Assembly: GCF_001264245.1 (NCBI RefSeq)
Contig: NZ_CP011339.1
Span: 2,356,001 to 2,420,000, forward strand
Length of the DNA stretch: 64,000 bases
Source of the DNA: Microcystis panniformis FACHB-1757
Lineage (GTDB): Bacteria; Cyanobacteriota; Cyanobacteriia; Cyanobacteriales; Microcystaceae
Direction: 5' to 3'
Shown: positions 1-8,144 of the stretch, piece by piece
Layout: every line of letters starts with the position of its first letter
Numbering within the stretch: the first letter of the stretch is position 1
Made by a program: the position numbers and the translations under genes
Notes under the pieces: model-generated
What the model was told of the DNA's origin: nothing
Seen by the model: only the letters and a program-made list of their open reading frames with translations
The model's database searches: none

Positions 1-176
1 TTGAACGACGATTCTCTCAAAATCTTGCACCTGTGGGAGCGAGAAAAGCCCCAAAACCCTTACTTTGCCTACATTTCAAATTTATTCAGCAAACCCTACT
101 TAAGTGTTAAGTTTCCGATTCCTGAATACCGTCTCCTGACTCCTGAATACTGTCTCCTGATTCCTACTTTATATTT
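1..176. repeat. MITE right end and short tandem repeats
   Basis: There is no convincing gene here. The stretch from about 77 to 96 ends in TTTATTCAGCAAACCC followed by TA, which is the right end of the GGGTTTGCTGAA inverted-repeat family seen complete at 25859-26049 and 35719-35923; its other end lies before the window. It is followed by near-repeats of a CTCCTGAATAC unit. A 63-codon open frame spans the region but is built from these repeats. Confidence 0.5.
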
Positions 177-1562
177 GTGGTTTACGACTTAGTAATTATT
201 GGTGCCACTCCTGCGGGGATAGAAGCGGCTTTGTTGGCTGTTCACCTCAAAAAAAGGGTGGCTTTAGTGCAACAGCCTTCTAGGGACAATTTAGAGGCAT
301 CTGAGGACATTTTTAGCAAGGGCTACAGCCAAATTATCCATCTCTATAAACTGCTGAATCATTGGCAAGAAACGGCCATTTATCCCCAATGGCAACGGTT
401 GCGGCAATGGCTAGAGGAAGTAGATAAAACTATTAATAAACATCATTCTTTAGCGAGATTAGCCACGGAAGGAATAGATGTGATCCCGGGTGGGGGGGAA
501 TTTGTCCGGCTGCCCCATTTAGGATTTGTGGTTAATGGTCGGCAATTGTTGGCTAAACACTATCTTATCGCCACGGGTTTTTATCCGCAAGTCCCGAAAA
601 TTTTCGGCTTAGATGAGGTTAATTATTTTACCGCTCAAACCCTTTGGCAAGGGCCAAATTTAGACAAGTTGGGACAACATTTAGGGATTATTGGCAACAG
701 CAGCATGGCTGTGAGTTTAGCGCAAATTCTCCGACGTTTAGGGAAAGAAATTAGCTTAATTATCGAGGATAGTTATCTACTGCCAGATATTGATCGGGAA
801 ATTTCCCATTTAGTTACTGCCATTTTAGAAGCGGAAGGAATTAAGATTTTACCCGGCTATTGTCCTAGTCAAGTGAAAGCGATCGAGGGTCAAAAATGGT
901 TACAATTAGGCAATCATGTCATTGAAGTCGATGATCTCATTTTTGCTGGTAATTATCAAGTCAATGAACAGGGATTAAATTTGGCTGGGGTGGGAGTTAA
1001 ACTAGAGGAGGGATTAATTAGGGTTAATCAGCAATTACAAACCGATAATTCCCGCATTTATGCCCTAAATTTGCTCAGAAATAATTATCCCGATCCTACT
1101 TTAAATCACCGGGCTGCTTTTGGGTTAGTCAAGCATCTGCTCACGGGAGAAAAATTTAACTTTAATCCCGGGCAAATTCCCTCATTTATTGCTTTCGATC
1201 CTGCGATTGCTTGGGTGGGTTTAACTGGAAAAGCAGCCCAGGACAGCTATGGTGAGGAGGTAAAGATGATCAACTATCCAATTAAAAATATGGTCCCACA
1301 GCAAATCTGGGGGGAAACCACGGGATTTTGTCAATTAATCTACCGACAAGATGGTAAAATACTGGGAGCGCAAATAGTCGGTAATCAAGCAGCAGAAATG
1401 ATTAGTATTATCAGTTTAGCTTTACAAGAAAATTTAACCATACAATCCCTCAATAAAAATATTTATGCTTGGGGAAGTATGGGAGAGATTATCGGAGAAA
1501 TGACGCAATTAATCCCCCAGAAAAAATCTTGGTTAACTTGGCTAAAACAATTATTCAGATAA
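177..1562 (+). CDS. FAD-dependent NAD(P)/disulfide oxidoreductase-like protein
   Basis: 461 residues with the two-dinucleotide-fold layout of the mercuric reductase/dihydrolipoamide dehydrogenase family. The N-terminal FAD motif is GATPAG at residues 9-14, a second Rossmann-type segment (LGIIGNSSMAVSLAQ) sits near residue 175, and the last ~110 residues resemble the dimerisation domain. The redox-active CxxxxC pair expected after the first motif is absent, so this is probably not a classical disulfide reductase; substrate unknown. The GTG start at 177 is chosen because the FAD-binding strand begins three residues later and no earlier in-frame start fits. Only 25 bp separate it from the dTMP kinase gene, so the two may be co-transcribed. 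Confidence 0.75.
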   Translation: MVYDLVIIGATPAGIEAALLAVHLKKRVALVQQPSRDNLEASEDIFSKGYSQIIHLYKLLNHWQETAIYPQWQRLRQWLEEVDKTINKHHSLARLATEGIDVIPGGGEFVRLPHLGFVVNGRQLLAKHYLIATGFYPQVPKIFGLDEVNYFTAQTLWQGPNLDKLGQHLGIIGNSSMAVSLAQILRRLGKEISLIIEDSYLLPDIDREISHLVTAILEAEGIKILPGYCPSQVKAIEGQKWLQLGNHVIEVDDLIFAGNYQVNEQGLNLAGVGVKLEEGLIRVNQQLQTDNSRIYALNLLRNNYPDPTLNHRAAFGLVKHLLTGEKFNFNPGQIPSFIAFDPAIAWVGLTGKAAQDSYGEEVKMINYPIKNMVPQQIWGETTGFCQLIYRQDGKILGAQIVGNQAAEMISIISLALQENLTIQSLNKNIYAWGSMGEIIGEMTQLIPQKKSWLTWLKQLFR

Positions 1563-1587
1563 TTAGATTGAGAAGGAAGATTAAATT

Positions 1588-2211
1588 ATGAAACCGAAAT
1601 TTATTGTCTTTGAAGGTATTGACGGATCGGGAACAAGTACCCAAGCAAAACTCTTACAAGAATATTTTTTAAAGCGCGGGGAAAAAGCAGTTTTAAGTCC
1701 GGAACCTTCCGAGGGAGTCATCGGTCGTTTGATTCGAGAAATAATGCAAACTAATCTTATTTCTATCAAAGATAAAAATAAATTTGACCGACAAATGGCC
1801 TATTTATTTGCAGCCGATCGCCATGATCACTTATATAATGATCACGATGGCGTTTTTAAACTTATTCACCAAGAACAAACCCACGTTATCACTACTCGTT
1901 ATTATTTTTCTTCCCTGGCCTACAATTGCAATAATCCCGAAGAATTTGCTTTTATTCGGCAGTTAAATCAACATTTTCCCAATCCAGATATAGTTATTTA
2001 TATCGATGTCCTTCCTGATATTTCTCTAGCAAGAATTAAAAACAGAGCCATCACAGAAGTGTACGAAAAACAAGAAAAGTTAATGAAAGTTCGTCAGATG
2101 TTTCTCGATATATTTAAAGAATATAAAGATAATTGTTTACAACTGGATGGCAGTGATACAATAGAACACCTTCACCGAAATATTATTAATTATCTTGAAC
2201 GATTAATTTAA
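1588..2211 (+). CDS. tmk: dTMP kinase (thymidylate kinase)
   Basis: 207 residues, normal length for bacterial thymidylate kinase, which phosphorylates dTMP to dTDP in the cytoplasm. The P-loop GIDGSGTSTQ is at residues 10-19, followed by the family segment around DRHDHLYN and the TRYYFSSLAYN stretch that corresponds to the dTMP-binding DRY/DRW region. A purine-rich ribosome site (GAAGGAAG) precedes the ATG. The next gene begins 4 nt after the stop and encodes a thymidylate-synthase-like protein, so the pair probably works in one pyrimidine-nucleotide step. The sequence is divergent and could have a related nucleoside-monophosphate specificity. Confidence 0.85.
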   Translation: MKPKFIVFEGIDGSGTSTQAKLLQEYFLKRGEKAVLSPEPSEGVIGRLIREIMQTNLISIKDKNKFDRQMAYLFAADRHDHLYNDHDGVFKLIHQEQTHVITTRYYFSSLAYNCNNPEEFAFIRQLNQHFPNPDIVIYIDVLPDISLARIKNRAITEVYEKQEKLMKVRQMFLDIFKEYKDNCLQLDGSDTIEHLHRNIINYLERLI

Positions 2212-2215
2212 ATCC

Positions 2216-3709
2216 ATGCTTAGTACAGAAACCACCCCTACATTCATCTACCAACCCCACTATAAACCCAATCAATTAATCTGCGGTCACGGACAAACGG
2301 CAATTATCACGGGATGGACAGTAAAACAGTCCCTTGCTAAACATTTAAATCCCGACCAATACGCAGTAATTGGCAATCTTTATAGTCCCACCAGAGGAAT
2401 TAGTCCCCTGCTGAGAAACTTAATCGCAAATCCCCACGTTAGATATTTAGTTATTCTCAATGCGACTAAGGAAGATAAAAACTCCGGTAGCTGTCAATGT
2501 TTGCTAGACTTTTTTAGTCAAGGATTTCAGCTAGGAAAAAGTGACACAGGTAGAGAATGCTGGCTAATTAATTCTTCTATCACGGGATATATTGACCAAG
2601 AAATTGACCGAGAAACCCTCGAAAAATTACGTCAATCGATTCAATATCAACTGGTTAAATCCATTCCAGAAGCGATTGAAATCGTCAAAAGTTATGCAGA
2701 ACAATCTCCCTTACCAACTTGGGGAGAACCCTTAATCTTTCCCCTCTTAGAAAATCTTCCTTCTCTCCTACCCGGGACAAGATACGGTCATCGCATTGAA
2801 GGAAAAACTATTGCTGAAACCTGGGTAAAAATTCTCCAAAAGATTAAAACCACCGGCACAATTAGACCCACAGGATATGATGGTAAATGGCAAGAATTAA
2901 TTGACCTAATGGCCGTTGTCACCGATGAACCCCCAGACTTTTATTTTCCCGAACCTAATTATTTGCCTATAGATAGAGCTTTTCTTACCGAATATATCGG
3001 ACAAATTCTTGATGATTCCCCTATACACCAAGGAGTTAAATACACCTATGGTCAAAGATTACGCTCTTGGTTTGGACGGGACCAAATTGCACAGGTTATC
3101 AATAAATTAATCTCAGAAATTGACGCAGCTAGTGCAGTCATGTCCCTCTGGGATGTGAAAGACCACGAAAAGGGAGGTAGTCCCTGTTTAAATCATATTT
3201 GGGTGCGAGTGGTGGAAAATGAATTGTCTCTCACTGCAATATTTAGAAGTAATGATATGTTTGCCGCTTGGCCAGCAAATGCCATGGGATTGCGCGCTTT
3301 ACAGCAACATATTTGCCAAGAAATCAATCAACGCTCCCAGTATAATTTAACCCTCGGTCCATTGATTACTATTAGTCAATCGGCCCATATATACGATGAT
3401 ACTTGGGAGAATGTCGAACGATTAATCGCCACCCAGTACGATAAGATTGTCAACCAGCGCGATTTCTTTGACCCTAGTGGTAACTTTTTAATTTCTGTGG
3501 AAAAAGAACAAATTCTCGTCCAACAAACTACCCCCGGCAGCGGGGAAGTTGTCGCTTGTTATCAAGGCAAAAATCCCCTCAAATTAATCCGCGAGCTTGC
3601 CGCTACCAATCCCGCAATTATTCCCGAACATATCGGTTATCTGGGAATCGAGTTACAAAAGGCATACAATTGTATCAAAAATAATCAGCCTTATATTCAA
3701 GACCAGTAG
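2216..3709 (+). CDS. MtrA-like / thymidylate-synthase-like / DUF4346 fusion protein
   Basis: 497 residues in three parts. Residues ~20-130 resemble the MtrA (tetrahydromethanopterin S-methyltransferase subunit A) fold, with VIGNLYSPTRGISPLL and NPHVRYLVIL. Residues ~185-420 look like thymidylate synthase: GSPCLNHIW places a candidate catalytic cysteine at C324, and FRSNDMFAAWPANAMGL matches the synthase RxNDxxxxxPxN nucleotide-binding signature. The last ~80 residues, from DPSGNFLISVEKEQI to GYLGIELQKAYNCI, match DUF4346. Family knowledge: related fusions occur in archaea and cyanobacteria and are labelled thymidylate synthase. The 4-bp spacing from tmk suggests one operon. Whether it methylates dUMP or modifies another pyrimidine nucleotide cannot be read from the sequence. 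Confidence 0.7.
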   Translation: MLSTETTPTFIYQPHYKPNQLICGHGQTAIITGWTVKQSLAKHLNPDQYAVIGNLYSPTRGISPLLRNLIANPHVRYLVILNATKEDKNSGSCQCLLDFFSQGFQLGKSDTGRECWLINSSITGYIDQEIDRETLEKLRQSIQYQLVKSIPEAIEIVKSYAEQSPLPTWGEPLIFPLLENLPSLLPGTRYGHRIEGKTIAETWVKILQKIKTTGTIRPTGYDGKWQELIDLMAVVTDEPPDFYFPEPNYLPIDRAFLTEYIGQILDDSPIHQGVKYTYGQRLRSWFGRDQIAQVINKLISEIDAASAVMSLWDVKDHEKGGSPCLNHIWVRVVENELSLTAIFRSNDMFAAWPANAMGLRALQQHICQEINQRSQYNLTLGPLITISQSAHIYDDTWENVERLIATQYDKIVNQRDFFDPSGNFLISVEKEQILVQQTTPGSGEVVACYQGKNPLKLIRELAATNPAIIPEHIGYLGIELQKAYNCIKNNQPYIQDQ

Positions 3710-3804
3710 ATAAGTGGGAAGTTTCAGTGAACAGTGAACAATAAACAGTAAACAGTGAAAAGACAGTAGGAAACTTCTATTTAATACTACTCACTTAAAA
3801 CTCA

Positions 3805-3937
3805 GGCTCTTCTCGACTTTGTGTGATAATTTTTGCTTATGGAATTGTGAAATGCTTATCGGGCAAGACTTTTAGGGCTATTTTGACGAAGAAACCATCA
3901 GTATAGACCTCGTTTCCACACAGAAACCAGAAGAGCC
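3805..3937. mobile_element. ISL3-type MITE (133 bp) with target duplication
   Basis: The element begins GGCTCTTCTCGACTTTGTGT and its other end reads, on the opposite strand, GGCTCTTCTGGTTTCTGTGT. The GGCTCTTC start is the same as in the ISL3 element at 29861-31282. AAACTCA is found on both sides (3798-3804 and 3938-3944), a 7-bp match to the expected 8-bp duplication. There is no coding capacity, so it is a non-autonomous derivative. Confidence 0.7.
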
Positions 3938-3948
3938 AAACTCAAATC

Positions 3949-3999
3949 TGATAACTGATAACTGATAACTGATAACTGATTACTGATTACTGATTACTG
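3949..3999. repeat. Tandem heptamer repeat (ATAACTG / ATTACTG)
   Basis: Seven-base units, first ATAACTG and then ATTACTG, run about seven times. The array reaches into the stop end of the DUF4278-like gene on the minus strand. Confidence 0.85.
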
Positions 4000-4425
4000 G
4001 TCCTTGTTTGCTGAACCAGCGCCGCGATATTTGAGAGATGAGGAGCGAATTGGGTTAGCCACCGTGGGATTATTGGTGATTTTAACCTCCGCACCGCGAT
4101 ATTTACCCCCTCGCTCCTTGACAGGAGCTTCGGTGACTGTTGGCTCGATATAGGTGGCGCCACGATACTTTTTCTCGCCGGCGGTTTCTGGAGTGGGTAC
4201 GGGGACATTCTTCTGCTCTTCTCGTCCTTGCCATAAAAAGGTGACGACAATCACAACTGTCAAGAGAATTAATAGCTGAATCTGCCAAGGAGCTAAAACC
4301 AGACTCAACACTAAACTAATTACCGTGGCGGCACTGGCAAGATAAGCGATCTCATCGCTGGACTGCTGCCAGAAATAGGCAGCCAGAGCAGCGGTGAATA
4401 GTGGCAACAAAAACAAATAGGACAT
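3994..4425 (-). CDS. Membrane protein with DUF4278-like YRG repeats
   Basis: 143 residues. The first ~75 residues are strongly hydrophobic and form two or three membrane segments (LFLLPLFTAALAAYFW, then a longer segment ending VVIVVTFLW). The soluble C-terminal half carries three KYRGA motifs spaced about 25 residues apart (KKYRGATY, GKYRGAEVKI, LKYRGAG), the pattern of the cyanobacterial DUF4278 family. Function unknown; the YRG part is predicted to face the cytoplasm. The heptamer array at 3949-3999 overlaps the last codons. A hydrophobic N-terminus beginning right after ATG supports the chosen start. Confidence 0.7.
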   Translation of the reverse strand: MSYLFLLPLFTAALAAYFWQQSSDEIAYLASAATVISLVLSLVLAPWQIQLLILLTVVIVVTFLWQGREEQKNVPVPTPETAGEKKYRGATYIEPTVTEAPVKERGGKYRGAEVKITNNPTVANPIRSSSLKYRGAGSANKDQ

Positions 4426-4589
4426 TCTGGGTACACCTTGTCATGCTAGTGAACCAATCTCTCTATTATTACCCCCCTAGCTTCGATCGGCGAAAAATAT
4501 TAACTTAGCTTATACATCTCATAAGTTTTATTTTGTCAATCCTTCTTTACAATTCGTAAAAATCTTGTTACATTTATTTACATGAACTA

Positions 4590-4806
4590 AAAGTTAAAGC
4601 AAAACAGCCAAGACAGCAAGCCAGTTCAGATTGTTTCGGGGAGTATCAGACAGCTTATGATTCGTTTAGCTCCAGACAATGGCAAAAAACTTGGCGTACT
4701 AGCTTAAAAAAGTTTTCGGGGTTTGGGTTTACCCCATTGACAGATTTGCTTGAGTTCTCCTACATAACTTAGCGCTACCTCGGCTGGACACCGGGGTTTT
4801 TTATTT
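4590..4806 (+). ncRNA. Candidate small RNA with terminator
   Basis: A non-coding stretch follows an AT-rich region and ends in a stem CCTCGG / CCGGGG (4777-4795, one G-U pair) followed by TTTTTTATTTT, which looks like a Rho-independent terminator on the plus strand. No gene upstream on this strand would need it, because the DUF4278-like gene runs the other way. The 5' end is a guess. It matches none of the RNA families I can recall (6S, tmRNA, SRP RNA, Yfr1). Confidence 0.25.
4777..4806 (+). terminator. Rho-independent terminator
   Basis: Six-base-pair GC-rich stem (CCTCGG with CCGGGG), seven-base loop CTGGACA, then a T tract beginning TTTTTTA. Confidence 0.55.
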
Positions 4807-4824
4807 TGTGACAGCGTTTTCGAC

Positions 4825-5071
4825 TAAGTAGGTGGGTATTAAAAACTTTCAGATGCCCCCCTTATTAAGGGGGGATTAAGGGGGGATCGGCACCCCCCTT
4901 ATCAAGGGGGGATTAAGGGGGGATCGAACCTAAAATCCATTTTTAATTTAATTATAACCAGCTAAGTACCTAAGCAAAATTAATTACACATATCTAACCA
5001 CCTCTTGCCTCTTGCCTCTTGCCTCTTGCCTATCTTCACTAGGAAATTAATTTTGCACGACTACTTACTTA
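4825..5071. mobile_element. MITE family 1 (TAAGTAGG ends) carrying an inserted MITE
   Basis: The left end TAAGTAGGTGGGTATTAAAA and the right end ATAACCAGC-TA-CTTA are recognisable, with CCCCCCTTAT..AAGGGGGG hairpins in the centre. Related copies lie at 6929-7040, 13575-13755, 37686-37985, 50519-50639 and 61880-62050. The right terminus is split by a different 101-bp MITE at a TA dinucleotide. Confidence 0.7.
4965..5065. mobile_element. MITE family 2 (101-bp copy) nested in MITE family 1
   Basis: The ends are AGTACCTAAGCAAAATTAAT and, on the other strand, AGTAGTCGTGCAAAATTAAT, flanked by TA on both sides. The centre contains TTGCCTC heptamers at 5001-5031. The same family breaks genes at 40228 and 52678. 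Confidence 0.75.
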
Positions 5072-5127
5072 AGTAAAACGGAGATACATTATTGCTATCT
5101 AACAATTAATTGAGATTACCTACTTAA

Positions 5128-5883
5128 TTAAAAATTAACTTCATTTTGATGCACGGAATCCAAATAAAACTTGATTACATCTTCTGATGTACCCTGACAT
5201 TGTAACTGGCCTTTATTTAGCCAAATTGCTTGGTCACAGGACTCTTGAATTAAAGTCAAATCGTGGGAAACTACTAAAATAGTAGCGTTAGAATTCCAGA
5301 ATTTTTTTAACCGTCGTTTACACTTATTTTTAAAACTTTCATCCCCGACGGAAAGGACTTCATCAAGAATAAGAATATCGGGGTGAACCTCTGTGGCGAT
5401 CGCAAATCCTAAACGAGCCACCATCCCGGAAGAAAGAGATTTCACCGGCGCTCCCATATATTCTTCTAACTCAGCAAAGTCAAGGATATCTTTGGTTTTT
5501 TCCTTCATTTCCTGACGAGAAAATCCCAGCATTACCCCATAGAGAATAATATTATCTTTTACCGGTAAATCTGGATCAAAACCCGCTCCTAATTCAATTA
5601 GAGAAGCAATTTGTCCCCTGACTCTCACCTGTCCCTTTGTCGGTTCCAGAATACCACAAATAACTTTTAAGAGAGTAGATTTTCCTGCGCCATTAGCTCC
5701 AATGATACCTAATTTCGCTCCAGAATTAATGACTAAATCTATATCATCTAGAACTAATTTTTTGGCAGGTTGACGATATTTACCTTCAAGAATAGAGAAG
5801 ATTGTCCTTTTTAGATCGTAGGAGAATTCTTCTTGAGTACGTCTTTCGAGAGACACTTGATCGAGTCGAATTACTTCTGTCAT
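5128..5883 (-). CDS. Polysaccharide/teichoic-type ABC exporter, ATP-binding subunit
   Basis: 251 residues. Walker A is GANGAGKST (about residue 60), the signature is SLSSGMVARLGFA, Walker B is PDILILDEVLSVGD and the switch histidine is in VVSHD. This combination, with the ~50-residue lead before Walker A, is typical of Wzt/KpsT/TagH ATPases that power export of O-antigen or capsule chains across the inner membrane. It stops soon after the nucleotide-binding domain, so it lacks the carbohydrate-binding tail of long Wzt forms. The permease gene ends at the base next to its start codon, which indicates one operon. The exported polymer cannot be told from here. Confidence 0.88.
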   Translation of the reverse strand: MTEVIRLDQVSLERRTQEEFSYDLKRTIFSILEGKYRQPAKKLVLDDIDLVINSGAKLGIIGANGAGKSTLLKVICGILEPTKGQVRVRGQIASLIELGAGFDPDLPVKDNIILYGVMLGFSRQEMKEKTKDILDFAELEEYMGAPVKSLSSGMVARLGFAIATEVHPDILILDEVLSVGDESFKNKCKRRLKKFWNSNATILVVSHDLTLIQESCDQAIWLNKGQLQCQGTSEDVIKFYLDSVHQNEVNF

Positions 5884-6702
5884 TTATAATAAATCCATAA
5901 ATAAATGTCGCCAGAGTCGGAAGCAAGTCCAACCAATTCCTAAGATGATGATCCCACCGAGTAGAGATTGAAAAATCAAACCAAAATCCGGTAATCCGGG
6001 GGAAAGGGACAATTGGCGAATACTTTCGATTACCGGTAATAATGGGTTTAATAGCAGGAATGGTTTTACGGAAGGAGGAATAATTTCTGGGGGATAGAAA
6101 ATCGGGCTGCTAATCCAAGCGACAAAACAAACAATTTCGTAAAAATAGGGTAAGTCTCTGAAGAAAACGTAGAGGGTACTGACAAAGAAACCCACTCCCG
6201 TGCAAACCAGAGAAAGACCAATCACGGGAAAAATCAGAGCAATTACATTAATTAAACTTTGAGACTTCCAGAGAGTTACTATAGCCAAAAGGGGAAAGAT
6301 ACTAATAGCAAATTGAAAAATATTTGCCACTACCATGGAAACGGGAAAAATGCTAACTGGCAGACGAATTTTATTTAAAATACTGCCATTACCGACGATA
6401 CTAGGTAAAGCTTGGTTAGTGGAAGCATTAAAAAAATTTATTACTACTAAACCAGTGAAAGCCGCTAGGACATAGTTAACTATAGAATTATCAAAATAAG
6501 AGGCGAAAACTGTGCCGAAAATTGCCGTGTATAGTGCAGTCATAATCGCGGGATTTAACAAGGACCAGTAAACCCCCAGAAAAGAACCCCGATAGCGTCC
6601 CTTGAGATTACGTTCCACCAGAACACTAAGCAATTCGTAATATCGCCGCGCTGTTGACCATCTAGTTTTTGCTTGGAGATCGGTCATAGGGATAATTGTC
6701 AT
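5884..6702 (-). CDS. ABC-2 type polysaccharide export permease
   Basis: 272 residues with about six hydrophobic segments. The N-terminal amphipathic region followed by LVERNLKGRYRGSFLGVYWSLLNPA is the hallmark of Wzm/KpsM/TagG permeases, and it partners with the ATPase immediately downstream. It should form the inner-membrane channel through which a lipid-linked polysaccharide is moved to the periplasm. The first residues MTIIPMTDLQAK leave two close start choices; the longer one is listed. Confidence 0.88.
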   Translation of the reverse strand: MTIIPMTDLQAKTRWSTARRYYELLSVLVERNLKGRYRGSFLGVYWSLLNPAIMTALYTAIFGTVFASYFDNSIVNYVLAAFTGLVVINFFNASTNQALPSIVGNGSILNKIRLPVSIFPVSMVVANIFQFAISIFPLLAIVTLWKSQSLINVIALIFPVIGLSLVCTGVGFFVSTLYVFFRDLPYFYEIVCFVAWISSPIFYPPEIIPPSVKPFLLLNPLLPVIESIRQLSLSPGLPDFGLIFQSLLGGIIILGIGWTCFRLWRHLFMDLL

Positions 6703-7261
6703 CTCGTCAGTATTCAGTGCCTTATTCTAAACGATTACCGTCAATTTTGTCTATCGATCGAGGGAGTACTCTAGTTTTTATCCAGTCCCCGACGACTCTC
6801 CCTCTCCAGAAAAAGTTCCCTTCTTGGTCCATTTATCTGACCCAAAAAGCTTAAAAACCACTAAAAGCCTCTTTTTTTCGGGTTGAACTCGGTTTTTAGG
6901 GACAGCCTCAGCTAATTGACCTAGACTCTAAGTAAGTGGTTCTGGTTAAATAGAGGATAGATTTTGCCTTTGATCCCCTTAATCAGGGGGGATAACTCCT
7001 TATGAAGGGGAGAAATCTGACAATTTTTAAAACCTACTTAATTAGCAAGTTTACCAATAAAATAGACATCAGAACGTAGGTTGGGTTGAAGCATGAAACC
7101 CAACGCCTGACAATTTTTAAAACCTACCCACTTAGCAAGTTTACCAATAAAATAGACACCAGATCAAAGCCAAGAAATGCCGATTTAAACAGAGCTAATC
7201 TCAGAAAAACCGGATTCAAAAACCGATAAATTAACAATTTACTAACGGACAAACCAAGAAT
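6703..7261. other. Gene-free interval with MITE and direct repeats
   Basis: This holds a family-1 MITE (6929-7040) and two direct copies of a ~50-bp sequence (7016-7068 and 7107-7160, starting GACAATTTTTAAAACCTAC), separated by a short piece of another MITE (ACGTAGGTTGGGTTGAAGC). The first 200 bases should contain the exporter promoter, but I cannot identify it. No gene is seen. Confidence 0.55.
6929..7040. mobile_element. MITE family 1 copy
   Basis: TAAGTAAGTGG on the left and CCTACTTA on the right, with a CCCCTTAATCAGGGGGG hairpin inside. It is more diverged than the other copies. Confidence 0.5.
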
Positions 7262-8137
7262 CTAATCTAATTGATGTCCCGTCAGTTCCACGAAGATATC
7301 TTCGAGGTTGGAAGGGCGACACATTACTCCAGTTTTATCGCTCAAAGTGTCCAGATAAGAGTTAGCATCGGCCACGGTGGGGAAGAATTTATAATCGATT
7401 TTATCGCCAACTTGTTTGATAACTAACCCTTCGCCATACTTAGTGCGAAAATCCGTTAGAGTTCCTAATTCGATTAATTTGCCCGCATCCATAATGCCAA
7501 TTCTGCCCGGTTTTCCCGTGGCGTTATCCTGACAGAGAAATTCCACTTCTTCCATGTAGTGAGTGGTTAACAAAATTGTCATTCCTTGCCGGTTTAAATC
7601 GCGAATTACTTCCCACAAACGACGACGATTTTGGGGATCTAAACCGACAGTCGGTTCATCGAGAAAGAGGATTTTTGGTTCGTGAAGAAGAGCGCGAGCA
7701 ATCTGTAAACGTCGTTTCATCCCTCCGGAAAGAGTTTTGGCAAGGGCAGATTTTCGATCGCTTAAACTGACATAATCTAAATAGCGATCGATTAATTCCT
7801 GTCTCTGGGGATTGGGGATATGGTGCATCCGGCCGTGAAATTCCAGATTTTCCCAGACGGTTAATTCCCCATCAACGCTAATCTGTTGTAAGACTACCCC
7901 TATATTTTTCTTCACCTGATCGCGGTATTTTTTCACATCATACCCCGCCACTGCGATTTCTCCTTGACTTGCTTCGGTTAGGGTGATAATCATGCGGATT
8001 GTCGTCGATTTTCCCGCACCGTTGGGACCGAGTAAACCAAAGATTTCCCCTTTTTCGATAGCAAAGGAAAGCTCGTTAACTACCGGGAGATTGTTATAGA
8101 TTTTAGAAACGCGATCGAGAGCAATAGCGGAGGTCAT
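7262..8137 (-). CDS. DrrA-type ABC transporter ATP-binding protein
   Basis: 291 residues. Walker A is GPNGAGKST, the Q-loop is at GVVLQQ, the signature is LSGGMKRRLQIARAL, Walker B is KILFLDEPTVGLDP and the switch is TTHYMEEVE. This is the CcmA/DrrA class of ATPases, which pair with ABC-2 permeases to export drugs or lipids or to act in gliding and assembly. Past ~230 residues there is a short C-terminal accessory region ending NLEDIFVELTGHQLD, typical of the class. No permease gene is adjacent. A tnpB element begins only a few bases upstream of the start codon and must have displaced or replaced the native promoter. Confidence 0.88.
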   Translation of the reverse strand: MTSAIALDRVSKIYNNLPVVNELSFAIEKGEIFGLLGPNGAGKSTTIRMIITLTEASQGEIAVAGYDVKKYRDQVKKNIGVVLQQISVDGELTVWENLEFHGRMHHIPNPQRQELIDRYLDYVSLSDRKSALAKTLSGGMKRRLQIARALLHEPKILFLDEPTVGLDPQNRRRLWEVIRDLNRQGMTILLTTHYMEEVEFLCQDNATGKPGRIGIMDAGKLIELGTLTDFRTKYGEGLVIKQVGDKIDYKFFPTVADANSYLDTLSDKTGVMCRPSNLEDIFVELTGHQLD

Positions 8138-8144
8138 CGAAAAT

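Larger units (their letters stand above)
4426..5127. other. Gene-free interval: candidate RNA gene and nested MITEs
   Basis: This 700-bp gap holds an AT-rich promoter-like stretch (4500-4590), a possible small RNA ending in a terminator near 4806, and a TAAGTAGG-type MITE (4825-5071) into which a second MITE (4965-5065) is inserted. No open frame here looks like a gene. Confidence 0.6.

Noticed and set aside
1..192. 63-codon open frame at the window start
   Set aside because: It is built of CTCCTGAATAC repeats and a MITE end, has no ribosome site, and overlaps the oxidoreductase start.
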